Source of the DNA: Crenobacter caeni | Lineage (GTDB): Bacteria; Pseudomonadota; Gammaproteobacteria; Burkholderiales; Chromobacteriaceae | NCBI RefSeq assembly: GCF_010435965.1 | Contig: NZ_JAAGAA010000005.1 | Location: 62,001-126,000, forward strand | Length of the DNA stretch: 64,000 nt | Direction of reading: 5' to 3' | Shown: positions 1-8,881 of the stretch, in pieces | Position numbering within the stretch: the stretch's first letter is position 1 | Layout of the letters: every line of letters starts with the position of its first letter | Made by a program: the position numbers and the translations under genes | The notes under the pieces: model-generated | What the model saw: the letters and a program-made list of their open reading frames with translations, nothing else | The model's database searches: none | What the model was told of the DNA's origin: nothing

Positions 1-639
<639 letters not shown>

Positions 640-665
640 CGGGCCCATTCCACATTGAGGACACC

Positions 666-1424
666 ATGCAGCAAAAACCCCTGATCGGCATCCCCTGCGA
701 CGTCAAGCAGATCGGCCACTTTCCGTTCCATGCCGTCGGCGACAAATACGTCGTCGCCGCGGCGGGCGCGGCCGGCGGCGTGCCGCTCTTGTTGCCGTCG
801 CTCGGGGACGCCGAGCTGATCGCCGCGTCACTCGAACTGGTCGACGGCGTGCTGTTGCCAGGCTCGCCGTCAAACATCGAGCCGCACCACTACAGTGCCG
901 GTCCCAGCCGCGAGGGCACCCTGCACGACGTGCGCCGCGACGCGACCACGCTGCCGCTCGCTCGCCTCGCGATCGAGCGGGGCGTGCCGCTGCTGGGCAT
1001 CTGCCGCGGCTTCCAGGAGGTCAATGTGGTGATGGGCGGCACCCTGCATCAGCATGTGCAGGAAGAGCCGGGCATGCTCGACCACCGCGAGCCCGACACC
1101 GACGACCTGGACCTGATGTACGGCGAAGCGCACGACATCCGCCTGTTGCCGGATAGCTGGATCGCCGGCTGGGCAGGGAGTGAGCGCGCCCGCGTCAACT
1201 CGATCCACCAGCAGGGCATCCGCACGCTGGGCGAGGGGTTGGTGGCCGAGGCGGTCGCCGACGACGGGCTGATCGAGGCGTACCGGGTCGAGGCCGCGCG
1301 TGCGTTTGCGTACGCGGTGCAGTGGCATCCCGAGTGGAAATACTGGGAGAACCCGCTCTCCCGCAAGATTTTTGAGGCTTTCGGCGAAGCTTGCCGACAG
1401 CGCCGTCAGCGACGCAACGAATAA
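666..1424 (+). CDS. puuD: Gamma-glutamyl-GABA hydrolase family protein (PuuD/SpuA-like glutamine amidotransferase)
   Basis: This 252-residue class I glutamine amidotransferase-like hydrolase (peptidase C26) would release GABA from gamma-glutamyl-GABA in the glutamylated putrescine pathway. The nucleophile is Cys113 in GICRGFQ, and the rest of the triad is His221 and Glu223 in QWHPEW. The start at 666 is chosen because a TGAGG ribosome site sits 5 bases upstream and the family N-terminus (KPLIGIPCD) begins there. An in-frame GTG at 636 would add ten unlikely residues and overlap ald. It is followed after 53 bases by the glutamine synthetase-like gene. In Pseudomonas the equivalent order is spuA-spuB-spuC, as here. 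Confidence 0.9.
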   Translation: MQQKPLIGIPCDVKQIGHFPFHAVGDKYVVAAAGAAGGVPLLLPSLGDAELIAASLELVDGVLLPGSPSNIEPHHYSAGPSREGTLHDVRRDATTLPLARLAIERGVPLLGICRGFQEVNVVMGGTLHQHVQEEPGMLDHREPDTDDLDLMYGEAHDIRLLPDSWIAGWAGSERARVNSIHQQGIRTLGEGLVAEAVADDGLIEAYRVEAARAFAYAVQWHPEWKYWENPLSRKIFEAFGEACRQRRQRRNE

Positions 1425-1477
1425 GTCGCGACTCGGCTCCGAGCCGGAGGATAACCGGCAAAACCAAGGAAACCATC

Positions 1478-2812
1478 ATGCATCAAGAGAACCTGGACTG
1501 GCTGCGCGAGCACCGGATCACCGAAATGGAGTGCATCGTCCCGGACATGACCGGCGTTGCGCGCGGCAAGATCGTCCCCAAGGACAAGTTCATCAGCGAG
1601 ACGGAAATGCGCCTGCCCGAGGCGGTGCTGATCCAGACGGTGACCGGCGACTGGCCCGACGACAGCATGCTTGACCTGACCGACCCGGACATGGTGCTGC
1701 GGCCCGACCCGAGCACGCTGCGCCGCGTGCCGTGGGCGAGCGACCCGACGGCCCAGCTGATCTACGACTGCTTCCGTGCCGACGGCAGGCCTGTGGAAGT
1801 CGCGCCGCGCAACGTGCTCAAGCGCGTGCTGTCGCTCTACGAGGCCGAGGGCTGGGCACCGGTGGTCGCGCCGGAGATGGAGTTCTACCTGATGTCGCCG
1901 AACCCGGACCCGGACATCCCGCTGGCGCCGCCCATCGGCCGTACCGGCCGCGCCGAGTTTGGCCGCCGCTCGTACGCGATCGACGCCGTCAACGAGTTCG
2001 ACCCGCTGTTCGAGGACATCTACGACTACTGCCACGCGCAGAACCTCGAAGTCGACACGCTGATCCACGAGATCGGTACCGCGCAGATGGAGATCAACTT
2101 CCTGCACGGCGACGCGCTGTCGCTGGCCGACCAGGTCTTCCTGTTCAAGCGCACGGTGCGCGAGGCGGCGTTCCGCCACAATATGTACGCGACCTTCATG
2201 GCCAAGCCGATGGAGAACGAGCCGGGCAGCGCGATGCATATCCACCAGAGCCTGGCCGACCGCGAGACCGGCAAGAACCTGTTCAGCCGGCCGGACGGCG
2301 AGCCGTCCGAACTGTTCTTCAACTTCATCGGCGGCCTGCAGCACTACCTGCCGGAAGTGATGCCGCTCTTTGCGCCGTACGTGAACTCGTTCCGCCGCCT
2401 GAGCCGCTATACCGCCGCGCCGACCAACGTCGAGTGGGGCTACGACAACCGCACCGTGGGCCTGCGCGTGCCGCATTCGAGCCCGGCCGGGCGCCGGGTG
2501 GAAAACCGGGTGCCGGGTGTCGACGTCAACCCGTATATCGCGATGGCCGCGACGCTGGCCTGCGGCTACCTCGGCATCAAGGAAGGCCTCAAGCCGCGCG
2601 ACCCGTGCCAGATCGACGCGTACACCTTGCCCTACCAGTTCCCGCACTCGACCGAAGAGTCGCTGCAGCGCCTTTCCCGCTGCGAGGCGATCGCCGAAGT
2701 GCTGGGCAAGCAGTTCGTCAAGATGTACGTGGGGGTGAAGGAGAAGGAATTCTCCGAGTACTTCCGCGTGATCAGCCCGTGGGAGCGCAAGTTCCTGTTG
2801 CTGCACGTGTAA
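1478..2812 (+). CDS. puuA: Gamma-glutamylpolyamine synthetase (glutamine synthetase family)
   Basis: A 444-residue member of the glutamine synthetase family, acting in ATP-dependent ligation of glutamate to putrescine or another amine as the first step of the glutamylated polyamine route. An N-terminal beta-grasp domain is followed by the catalytic domain, with EMEFYL (metal site), the AMHIHQSL loop and NRTVGLRVP (ATP/glutamate site). The start at 1478 has AAGGA 7 bases upstream. An upstream in-frame ATG at 1391 lies inside puuD and was rejected. True nitrogen-assimilating GlnA is less likely, given the flanking puuD and spuC genes and the shorter length. Substrate choice among polyamines cannot be read from the sequence. 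Confidence 0.9.
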   Translation: MHQENLDWLREHRITEMECIVPDMTGVARGKIVPKDKFISETEMRLPEAVLIQTVTGDWPDDSMLDLTDPDMVLRPDPSTLRRVPWASDPTAQLIYDCFRADGRPVEVAPRNVLKRVLSLYEAEGWAPVVAPEMEFYLMSPNPDPDIPLAPPIGRTGRAEFGRRSYAIDAVNEFDPLFEDIYDYCHAQNLEVDTLIHEIGTAQMEINFLHGDALSLADQVFLFKRTVREAAFRHNMYATFMAKPMENEPGSAMHIHQSLADRETGKNLFSRPDGEPSELFFNFIGGLQHYLPEVMPLFAPYVNSFRRLSRYTAAPTNVEWGYDNRTVGLRVPHSSPAGRRVENRVPGVDVNPYIAMAATLACGYLGIKEGLKPRDPCQIDAYTLPYQFPHSTEESLQRLSRCEAIAEVLGKQFVKMYVGVKEKEFSEYFRVISPWERKFLLLHV

Positions 2813-2868
2813 GCCGGCCGGCCTGCCGCCGGGAGCGGCAGGCGCCTGAACGACAAGATGGAGAGACC

Positions 2869-4245
2869 ATGAAGCAGAATACCGAAGCTTGGCGCGCGCT
2901 CGACGCCGCACATCACCTGCATCCGTTTTCCGATACCAAGGGCCTGAACGCGCAGGGCGCCCGGGTGATCACCCGGGCCGAAGGCATCTACCTGTGGGAT
3001 TCCGAGGGCAACCAGATCATCGACGGCATGGCCGGGCTGTGGTGCGTGAACATCGGCTACGGGCGCAAGGACCTCGCCGAAGTCGCCAAGCGGCAGATGG
3101 AAGAGCTCGCCTACTACAACACCTTCTTCAAGACGACCAACCCGCAAGTGGCCGAGCTCTCGAAGCTGCTGGCCGAAGTGGCGCCGGAAGGCTTCGAGCA
3201 CGTGTTCTACACCAACTCGGGCTCCGAATCGGTCGACACCATGATCCGCATGGTCCGCCACTACTGGTCTTCGGTCGGCAAACCCGAGAAGAAGGTGCTG
3301 ATCGGCCGCTGGAACGGCTACCACGGCTCGACCATCGGCGGCGCGTCGATGGGCGGCATGACGTATATGCACGAGCAGGGCGACCTGCCGATCCCGGGTA
3401 TCGTCCACGTCGAGCAGCCGTGGTACTACAAGCACGGCAAGGACATGACGCCGGAAGAGTTCGGCCTGGCTGCCGCGCGCTGGATCGAGGACAAGATCCT
3501 CGAAGTCGGCGCCGACAAGGTCGCCGCCTTCGTCGGCGAGCCGATCCAGGGCGCCGGCGGCGTGATCATCCCGCCTGCGACGTACTGGCCGGAAGTCGAG
3601 CGCATCTGCCGCAAGTACGACATCCTGATGGTGTGCGACGAGGTGATCTGCGGCTTCGGCCGTACCGGCCAGTGGTTCGGCCATGAGCTCTACGGCGTGA
3701 AGCCGGACCTCTTCACCACCGCCAAGGGCCTGTCGTCGGGCTACCTGCCGATCGGCGCGGTGTTTGTCGGCGAACGCGTCGCCCAGGGGTTGATCGAGCA
3801 CGGCGGCGACTTCAACCACGGCTTCACCTACTCGGGCCACCCGGTGTGCTGCGCGGTGGCGCGTGCCAACGTTACCGCCTTGCGTGACGAGGGCATCGTC
3901 GCGCGCGTGCGCGAAGAAACCGGCCCCTATATGCAGGCGAAGTGGCGCGAGACCTTCGGCCAGTTCGACCATGTCGACGACGTGCGCGGCGTTGGCCTGA
4001 TCCAGGCGTTCACCCTGGTCAAGGACAAGCAAAAGCGCGAACTGTTCGACAACTGGGGCACGATGGGCCTGGCCTGCCGCGACATCTTCTTCCGCGAGAA
4101 CCTGATCATGCGCGCGTGCGGCGACCATATCGTCGCGGCGCCGCCGCTGGTGATCAGCAAGCGAGAGATCGACGAGATGCTCGGCCGTGCCGCGCGTTGC
4201 GTCGAGGAATTCGAACGTGTGGTGGTGCGCGGCCAGCCAGGCTGA
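2869..4245 (+). CDS. spuC: Putrescine (polyamine):pyruvate aminotransferase, class III PLP enzyme
   Basis: A 458-residue class III aminotransferase that would transfer an amino group from putrescine or a similar omega-amine to pyruvate, giving alanine. The PLP-binding lysine is Lys286 in TTAKGLSSGYLP. The conserved aspartate of the cofactor pocket is in VCDEVICGFGRTG, and NSGSESVD binds the phosphate. It starts at 2869 behind a GGAGAG ribosome site, 56 bases after the synthetase, and closes the polyamine run just before a strong terminator. Beta-alanine or other omega-amino acid:pyruvate transaminases are close relatives. The assignment to polyamines rests largely on the two upstream genes. 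Confidence 0.9.
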   Translation: MKQNTEAWRALDAAHHLHPFSDTKGLNAQGARVITRAEGIYLWDSEGNQIIDGMAGLWCVNIGYGRKDLAEVAKRQMEELAYYNTFFKTTNPQVAELSKLLAEVAPEGFEHVFYTNSGSESVDTMIRMVRHYWSSVGKPEKKVLIGRWNGYHGSTIGGASMGGMTYMHEQGDLPIPGIVHVEQPWYYKHGKDMTPEEFGLAAARWIEDKILEVGADKVAAFVGEPIQGAGGVIIPPATYWPEVERICRKYDILMVCDEVICGFGRTGQWFGHELYGVKPDLFTTAKGLSSGYLPIGAVFVGERVAQGLIEHGGDFNHGFTYSGHPVCCAVARANVTALRDEGIVARVREETGPYMQAKWRETFGQFDHVDDVRGVGLIQAFTLVKDKQKRELFDNWGTMGLACRDIFFRENLIMRACGDHIVAAPPLVISKREIDEMLGRAARCVEEFERVVVRGQPG

Positions 4246-4270
4246 ACGCCTGGCCGATGCCGGCCTTGAA

Positions 4271-4295
4271 GGGGCGCGCAAGCGCCTCTTTTTTT
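4271..4295 (+). terminator. Intrinsic terminator after the polyamine run
   Basis: A seven-base-pair stem (4271-4277 with 4282-4288, one G-U pair) and a GCAA tetraloop are followed by a run of T to 4295. It lies 25 bases after the spuC stop and just before the convergent TetR stop. Confidence 0.9.
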
Positions 4296-4302
4296 GTGTC
4301 TG

Positions 4303-4911
4303 CTAGATCGCCGGAGCGGGTGTGCCCGCGATGCGGGCAATTTCCGCCTGCAGCACGCGGCGCGCCCACTCGGTGCGTTCGCTGGACGGCGAGTGGGTGA
4401 AGAGCAGGCAGTTGGTCACGGCCATCCCGACATACTGGGTGATCAGCGAGAGCACGACCGGGATGAACTCGCGGTGGCTGGCGTACTCCGGGAAATGGGC
4501 GCCGAGCAGCGCGACGAAGCGGTCCCGATAGTGCAGCGCCTCTTCGTGCAGCAGCCGGTGCAGTTCAGGCTGGGTGCGCGCGGCGACCGCCAGCTCGACG
4601 GCGACCAGGTGGCAGCGGCCGGCCGAGGCACTTTCGGCCAGTTGCCACAAGCGGTGCGCGGTGTCTGCCTGTCCGCGGCTCGCGTGCAGCGACGCTTCGC
4701 AGTGCTCGAGGATGCGTTCGAGCGCACGGGAAAACGCGCTGTGCAGCACTTCGTTCTTGGTTTCGAAGTGCCTGAACAGGGCGCCCTGGGTGAGTCCGGT
4801 ACCTTCGCAGATTTGCTGGGTGGTCGTCCCCTTGTGTCCATGGCGGTAGACGCTGTTGAGCGCGGCGTCGACAAGCTTGTCGCGGGTGATCTGGGAGCGG
4901 GCGTGCTGCAA
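4303..4911 (-). CDS. TetR/AcrR family transcriptional regulator
   Basis: A 202-residue TetR-type repressor. Residues about 8-55 form the DNA-binding helix-turn-helix with the characteristic TTTQQICEGTGLTQGALFRHF pattern, followed by a divergent all-helical ligand domain. The best start is TTG at 4911; upstream in frame there is a stop after four codons and no ATG. It is convergent with spuC, sharing the terminator gap, and divergent from rpoS. A 7+7 inverted repeat at 4951-4968, 40 bases upstream, is a candidate autoregulatory operator. The ligand is unknown; control of the polyamine genes is possible but not shown. Confidence 0.88.
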   Translation of the reverse strand: MQHARSQITRDKLVDAALNSVYRHGHKGTTTQQICEGTGLTQGALFRHFETKNEVLHSAFSRALERILEHCEASLHASRGQADTAHRLWQLAESASAGRCHLVAVELAVAARTQPELHRLLHEEALHYRDRFVALLGAHFPEYASHREFIPVVLSLITQYVGMAVTNCLLFTHSPSSERTEWARRVLQAEIARIAGTPAPAI

Positions 4912-5265
4912 TCTGTATCTGTCCTAAACGAAGTCAAATCAATAATCAGGATAAATTATTCAATTTATAGATGCAGCCCGCGGCCTTTGCCACCCGATAT
5001 GCCGGCAGGCGGCGCGGGGGGTGCTAGTGCCTGCTAGCAACGCATGGTCGCCGGATAGGGGCTATGGCGGCCGGCGTGGCAATAAACTGTCCGCGCCGGC
5101 GGTAAATTGCATTGGAATGCCATAAAAATCGAATGTTCGACCATTCCGGACTTGCATGTCGGGCTGCATTGCGAGCCGTTCCCGATAGTGTTTGGTTTTG
5201 CCTGAGGCGCCCGTTAGCATGGATAACACACTCAGTAGTGGATTTTGTTATTGGGAGGTCAGGAT
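4912..5265. other. Divergent tetR-rpoS intergenic region
   Basis: This 354-base gap has no convincing gene. Its left 60 bases are unusually AT-rich for the region and contain the candidate TetR operator. The right part must carry the rpoS promoter, but I could not pick out a convincing -35/-10 pair. No nlpD is present upstream of rpoS, unlike in enterobacteria. Confidence 0.6.
4951..4968. promoter_or_regulatory. Candidate TetR operator (inverted repeat)
   Basis: ATAAATT and AATTTAT form a perfect 7-base inverted repeat around the four-base centre ATTC, in an AT-rich patch 40 bases before the tetR start. The size and position suit a TetR-family autoregulatory site. There is no direct evidence of binding. 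Confidence 0.4.
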
Positions 5266-6219
5266 ATGGTGTTTTGTGCGGATTGGGTGGCAGCGGAGGG
5301 TGCCGATCAGCCGGAAGAGGAGGCTGAAGCTTTAGCCGATGCGCCGGACAGCCTGCCGCTGGCCGGGGCGGGCGAAGACTGGCGCAGCGAGACGGCTGAT
5401 CTTGCGCAGGTCTATCTGAACGAGGTCGGCCGCAAGCCGCTGCTCACGCAGGCAGAGGAGCAGTATCTGGCCCGCCTGGCGAGGGACGGCGACGACGATG
5501 CGCGCCGGCAGATGATAGAGCGCAACCTCAGGCTGGTCGTCTCGGTCGTCAAGCGCTACCAGGGCCGCGGGGTCGACTTCCTGGATTTGATCGAGGAAGG
5601 CAACCTCGGCCTGATGCACGCGCTGGAGAAGTTCGACCCCGACCTGGGTTACCGCTTCTCGACCTACGCGGTGTGGTGGATTCGCCAGAATGTCGAGCGC
5701 GCCTTGCTCAACCAGTCGCGCACCGTGCGGCTGCCGGTGCACGTGGGCAAGCAGCTGGCGCGTCTGTTGCGCGCGGCGCGCGAGCACGAGCGCCGTCATG
5801 CCCGCGAGGCCAGCATGCCCGAACTTTCCCGTGCGCTGTCGCTGGACGAGGCGGAGGTGGCCGAGCTGCTGACCTTGCAAAAAGGCTGCGTGTCGTTCGA
5901 GACGCCGATCGCAGGCCAGAGCGAACTGACCCTGGCCGACATGCTGCCCGACCCGCACGCGCGCGGGCCGGAAGGCCTTCTCGGTGCGAGGCAGCTCGAC
6001 GAAGGGATGGGGCGCTGGCTCTCGGCGCTCTCGCCCAGGCACCGCGCGATCATCGAGTTGCGCTACGGGCTGGGCGACGAGGCGCCGCTGACGCTCGAGG
6101 CGGTCGGCGCACGGCTGGGCATCAGCCGCGAGCGGGTCCGCCAGTCGCAGATCGAGGCGCTGGAAGCCTTGCGCCGCCAGTTGCGGCGCGAGGGGCTGGA
6201 CGCCAGCCTCCTGTCCTGA
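5266..6219 (+). CDS. rpoS: RNA polymerase sigma factor RpoS
   Basis: A 317-residue stationary-phase sigma factor. Region 1.2 starts near DLAQVYLNEVG. Region 2 contains RNLRLVVSVVKRY, DLIEEGNLGLMHALEKFD and the -10-recognition segment FSTYAVWWIRQ. Region 3 follows LPVHVGKQL. Region 4 ends in the helix-turn-helix LEAVGARLGISRERVRQ. The N-terminus is acidic (PEEEAEALAD). The start ATG at 5266 has GGGAGG 7 bases upstream; an in-frame TTG at 5245 precedes that site and was rejected. RpoD and RpoH are less likely because the long region 1.1 and the non-conserved insert are absent and the length fits RpoS. Confidence 0.92.
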   Translation: MVFCADWVAAEGADQPEEEAEALADAPDSLPLAGAGEDWRSETADLAQVYLNEVGRKPLLTQAEEQYLARLARDGDDDARRQMIERNLRLVVSVVKRYQGRGVDFLDLIEEGNLGLMHALEKFDPDLGYRFSTYAVWWIRQNVERALLNQSRTVRLPVHVGKQLARLLRAAREHERRHAREASMPELSRALSLDEAEVAELLTLQKGCVSFETPIAGQSELTLADMLPDPHARGPEGLLGARQLDEGMGRWLSALSPRHRAIIELRYGLGDEAPLTLEAVGARLGISRERVRQSQIEALEALRRQLRREGLDASLLS

Positions 6220-6249
6220 AGCCGCCGGTGCTCGTCAGGCGGACCGCGC

Positions 6250-6279
6250 TTGGGCTTGCGCACCTGCCTGTAATATACT
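6250..6279 (+). promoter_or_regulatory. Possible promoter upstream of motA
   Basis: TTGGGC (6250-6255) and TATACT (6274-6279) are separated by 18 bases and lie about 100 bases before motA. This is a sigma70-like arrangement. I did not find a convincing flagellar sigma28 site. Confidence 0.4.
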
Positions 6280-6376
6280 GGCGGCGCTATTACGGTCGCA
6301 GGTGTCGCCATGCGCGTGACGCCAGAGCCCCGCCACAGGGGACATCGCAGGCCGGATTTTCATTTTGGGGGTCTGC

Positions 6377-7237
6377 ATGTTCATTCCAATCGGCTACGTG
6401 GTCATCTTCGCGGCGTGCCTGGGCGGCTTCGCGCTGGCGGGGGGGCACCTGGCGTCGCTGTTCCAGCCGGTGGAACTCCTGATCATCGGCGGTGCGGCCG
6501 TCGGCGCCTTCATCGCCGCCAACGGCGGCGCACCGCTGAAGGCGACCGGCAAGGCTCTGCCCACCGTGTTCAAGGCCTCGCCGTACAGCAAGGCGTTCTA
6601 CATGGACCTGTTCGCCTTGCTGTTCGAGGTGCTCGCCAAGGTGCGCAAGGAAGGCCTGATGTCGGTCGAGGCCGACGTCGACGCGCCCGAGTCCAGCCCG
6701 CTGTTTTCCAAATACCCGGCCATCCTGGCCGACCACCATGTGGTCGAATTCATCACCGACTACCTGCGCTTGATGGTTGGCGGCAGCCTCAACGCGTTCG
6801 AGATCGAGAACCTGATGGATGTCGAGCTGGAGACGCACCACCACGAGGGCGAGGTGCCGGTCAACGCGGTGAAGAGCCTGGCGGACAGCCTGCCCGCCTT
6901 CGGTATCGTCGCCTGCGTGATGGGCGTGGTGCATACCATGGAGTCGGTCGGCCTCCCGCCGGCGGAACTGGGCAAGCTGATCGGCGCCGCACTGGTCGGC
7001 ACCTTCCTCGGCATCCTGCTGGCCTACGGCTTCGTCGCGCCGATCGCGACCGCGCTCGAACACAAGCTTGCCGACCAGACCCGCGTGTTGCAGACGGTCA
7101 AGGTCACGCTTCTGGCCAGCCTCAACGGTTACGCGCCGCAGGTGGCGGTCGAATTCGGCCGCAAGGCGCTGGCCGGCCACGACCGCCCGTCGTTCCGCGA
7201 GCTCGAAGAGCACGTCAAGCAGGCCAAGGCCAAGTAA
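6377..7237 (+). CDS. motA: Flagellar motor stator protein MotA
   Basis: This 286-residue inner-membrane proton-channel subunit forms the flagellar stator with MotB. It has four hydrophobic segments: two near the N-terminus (about 1-55) and two around 165-225, including the LPAFGIVACVMGVVHTM and GAALVGTFLGILLAYGF stretches. The large cytoplasmic loop between them contacts the rotor. ATG at 6377 is preferred over an upstream TTG because the family N-terminus begins there; the ribosome site is only a G-run. motB follows 12 bases later. Length and features match the standard H+-type MotA. Confidence 0.93.
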   Translation: MFIPIGYVVIFAACLGGFALAGGHLASLFQPVELLIIGGAAVGAFIAANGGAPLKATGKALPTVFKASPYSKAFYMDLFALLFEVLAKVRKEGLMSVEADVDAPESSPLFSKYPAILADHHVVEFITDYLRLMVGGSLNAFEIENLMDVELETHHHEGEVPVNAVKSLADSLPAFGIVACVMGVVHTMESVGLPPAELGKLIGAALVGTFLGILLAYGFVAPIATALEHKLADQTRVLQTVKVTLLASLNGYAPQVAVEFGRKALAGHDRPSFRELEEHVKQAKAK

Positions 7238-7249
7238 GGAGCGCCGACG

Positions 7250-8143
7250 ATGGCAGACGAGTCGCAGCGCCCCATTATCGTCAAGCGGGTCAAGAAGGGT
7301 GGCCACGGCCACCACGGCGGGGCGTGGAAGATCGCCTACGCCGACTTCGTGACCGCGATGATGGCGTTTTTCCTGTTGATGTGGTTGTTGGGCTCGGTTT
7401 CGCAGGGGACCTTGCAGGGTATCTCCGAATACTTCAGGACGCCGCTGAAGGTCGCCTTGTCGGGCGGGCAGGGGGCGGGCGACGCCACCGCCATCATCAA
7501 GGGCGGCGGCACCGACCTCACGCGCCAGGCCGGGCAGGTCAAGCGCTCCAACCGGTCGCCGGAGGACGTCGAAGCCGAGAAGAAGCGGCTGAAGGCCCTG
7601 CACGACAAGATCAGCGCGGACTTGCGTACCAGCAACGTGCTGAAGTTCTACAAGGACCAGCTCAGGCTGGAGATGACGCCGGACGGGCTGAAGATCCAGC
7701 TGCTCGACGAGAAGAACCGGCCGATGTTCGCCTCCGGCAGCGCGGCCTTGCTGCCGCATACCCGCGAGATCCTGCGCGAGCTTGGCTACGAGCTCAACGC
7801 CGTGCCCAACCTCCTGAGCGTATCCGGCCACACCGACGCCGCGCCGTTTTCGGGCGGACAGCAAGGCTACAGCAACTGGGAATTGTCGGCCGACCGTGCA
7901 AACGCGGCACGCCGCGAGCTGATCCTGGGATCGATGGACCCGTCCAAGATCCTGCGCGTGGTGGGCCTGGCCAGCGCCAACCCTCTGAACCGGCAGAACC
8001 ATTTCAGCCCCGAGAACCGCCGCATCGAGATCGTGATCCTCAACCAGGACGCGGTCGACCGCATCCGCTCGGACGGCGCGAGCGCCGACGCTGCCGCGCC
8101 GGCGCCGGCAGAAGAGGGCATGCAGGCGAGCGGCGCAGGCTAA
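7250..8143 (+). CDS. motB: Flagellar motor stator protein MotB
   Basis: A 297-residue stator subunit. A basic cytoplasmic N-terminus leads to one membrane helix (about 28-50) carrying the proton-accepting Asp32 in AYADFVTAMM. A plug/linker comes next, then a C-terminal OmpA-like peptidoglycan-binding domain (about 145-265) with VSGHTDAAPF and the NRRIEIVI end motif. The last 30 residues are an Ala-rich low-complexity tail. It sits directly after motA and before a methyltransferase gene 6 bases downstream. Confidence 0.93.
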   Translation: MADESQRPIIVKRVKKGGHGHHGGAWKIAYADFVTAMMAFFLLMWLLGSVSQGTLQGISEYFRTPLKVALSGGQGAGDATAIIKGGGTDLTRQAGQVKRSNRSPEDVEAEKKRLKALHDKISADLRTSNVLKFYKDQLRLEMTPDGLKIQLLDEKNRPMFASGSAALLPHTREILRELGYELNAVPNLLSVSGHTDAAPFSGGQQGYSNWELSADRANAARRELILGSMDPSKILRVVGLASANPLNRQNHFSPENRRIEIVILNQDAVDRIRSDGASADAAAPAPAEEGMQASGAG

Positions 8144-8149
8144 GCGGCC

Positions 8150-8881
8150 ATGTTGCGCGCGGCGCTCGCCGTCTTCCTCGCCTCGCTCGCGGCGTGGGCG
8201 CTCTTCGCGCCGCTGGCCGAGCCCGGGCGCTGGGCGCTCGCGCAGGCGGCTTTCTGCCTGCTGCTCGGGCGCGCGCTGTCGCTTGGCGGCGTACGCCTCA
8301 TCGCGCTTGGCCTGTTCGCACCTGCGTTGCTCTTGGCGCTGCAGTGGTCGCTGCCGCCTTGGGTGTGGGCGCTCGCGGCGCTGCTGACCTTCGCGCTCGC
8401 GCGCAACGCGCCGACGCAGCGCGTGCCGTTCTACCGCTCCTCGGGCGAGGTGTGCCGGGTGCTGTCGCACTGGCTGCCGCAAGGCGCTCGGCTGTGCGAT
8501 TTGGGCTGCGCCGACGCGCGCATGCTCTTTTCGCTCGCGCGCTTGCGCCCCGACCTCGTGCTCACCGGCGTGGAGAACGCGCCCCTGCCGTGGCTGGCGG
8601 CGCGTGTACGCTGGTCTCTGGCGGGCCGTCCGGCAAACGTGAAGATCGTCTTCGGTGATTTGCGCCGCCTGCCGCTGGCGGGTTTTGACGTGTTGTACGC
8701 CTTCCTGTCGCCCGCGCCGATGCCTATGCTGTGGCGGCGTTTCCAGCGCGAGGCGGATGCGGGCGCCTGGCTTGCCAGCAACTCCTTTGCTGTCCCAGAC
8801 GCGCCTGCCGAGCGCACGCTGCCGCTGGGTGGCCCCTTGCAGACCGAACTTCTCCTTTGGCGTCGACCGCATGCAACTTGA
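8150..8881 (+). CDS. Membrane-anchored class I SAM-dependent methyltransferase-like protein
   Basis: This 243-residue protein has a very hydrophobic first third, with about three membrane helices to residue ~90, followed by a compact Rossmann methyltransferase-like domain. The SAM-binding glycine motif is seen as LCDLGCADARMLFSLA, then an acidic VENAPLPW and FGDLRRLPLAGFDVLYAFL. The substrate is not known. It starts 6 bases after motB and its stop overlaps the next gene start, so it is probably co-transcribed with the motor genes and the HDOD protein. The methyltransferase fold is fairly clear; activity is an inference. Confidence 0.7.
   Translation: MLRAALAVFLASLAAWALFAPLAEPGRWALAQAAFCLLLGRALSLGGVRLIALGLFAPALLLALQWSLPPWVWALAALLTFALARNAPTQRVPFYRSSGEVCRVLSHWLPQGARLCDLGCADARMLFSLARLRPDLVLTGVENAPLPWLAARVRWSLAGRPANVKIVFGDLRRLPLAGFDVLYAFLSPAPMPMLWRRFQREADAGAWLASNSFAVPDAPAERTLPLGGPLQTELLLWRRPHAT

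Noticed and set aside
1406-2911. Long minus-strand open frame (501 codons) opposite the synthetase gene
   Set aside because: It lies wholly antisense to a clear glutamine synthetase family gene, is His/Arg/Ala-rich without motifs, and is the usual mirror of GC-rich coding sequence.
2632-4281. Long minus-strand open frame (549 codons) opposite spuC
   Set aside because: Antisense shadow of a clear aminotransferase; no recognisable domain.
4912-5265. Short open frame (5112-5327) upstream of rpoS
   Set aside because: It overlaps the rpoS start, has no ribosome site and shows no coding bias.
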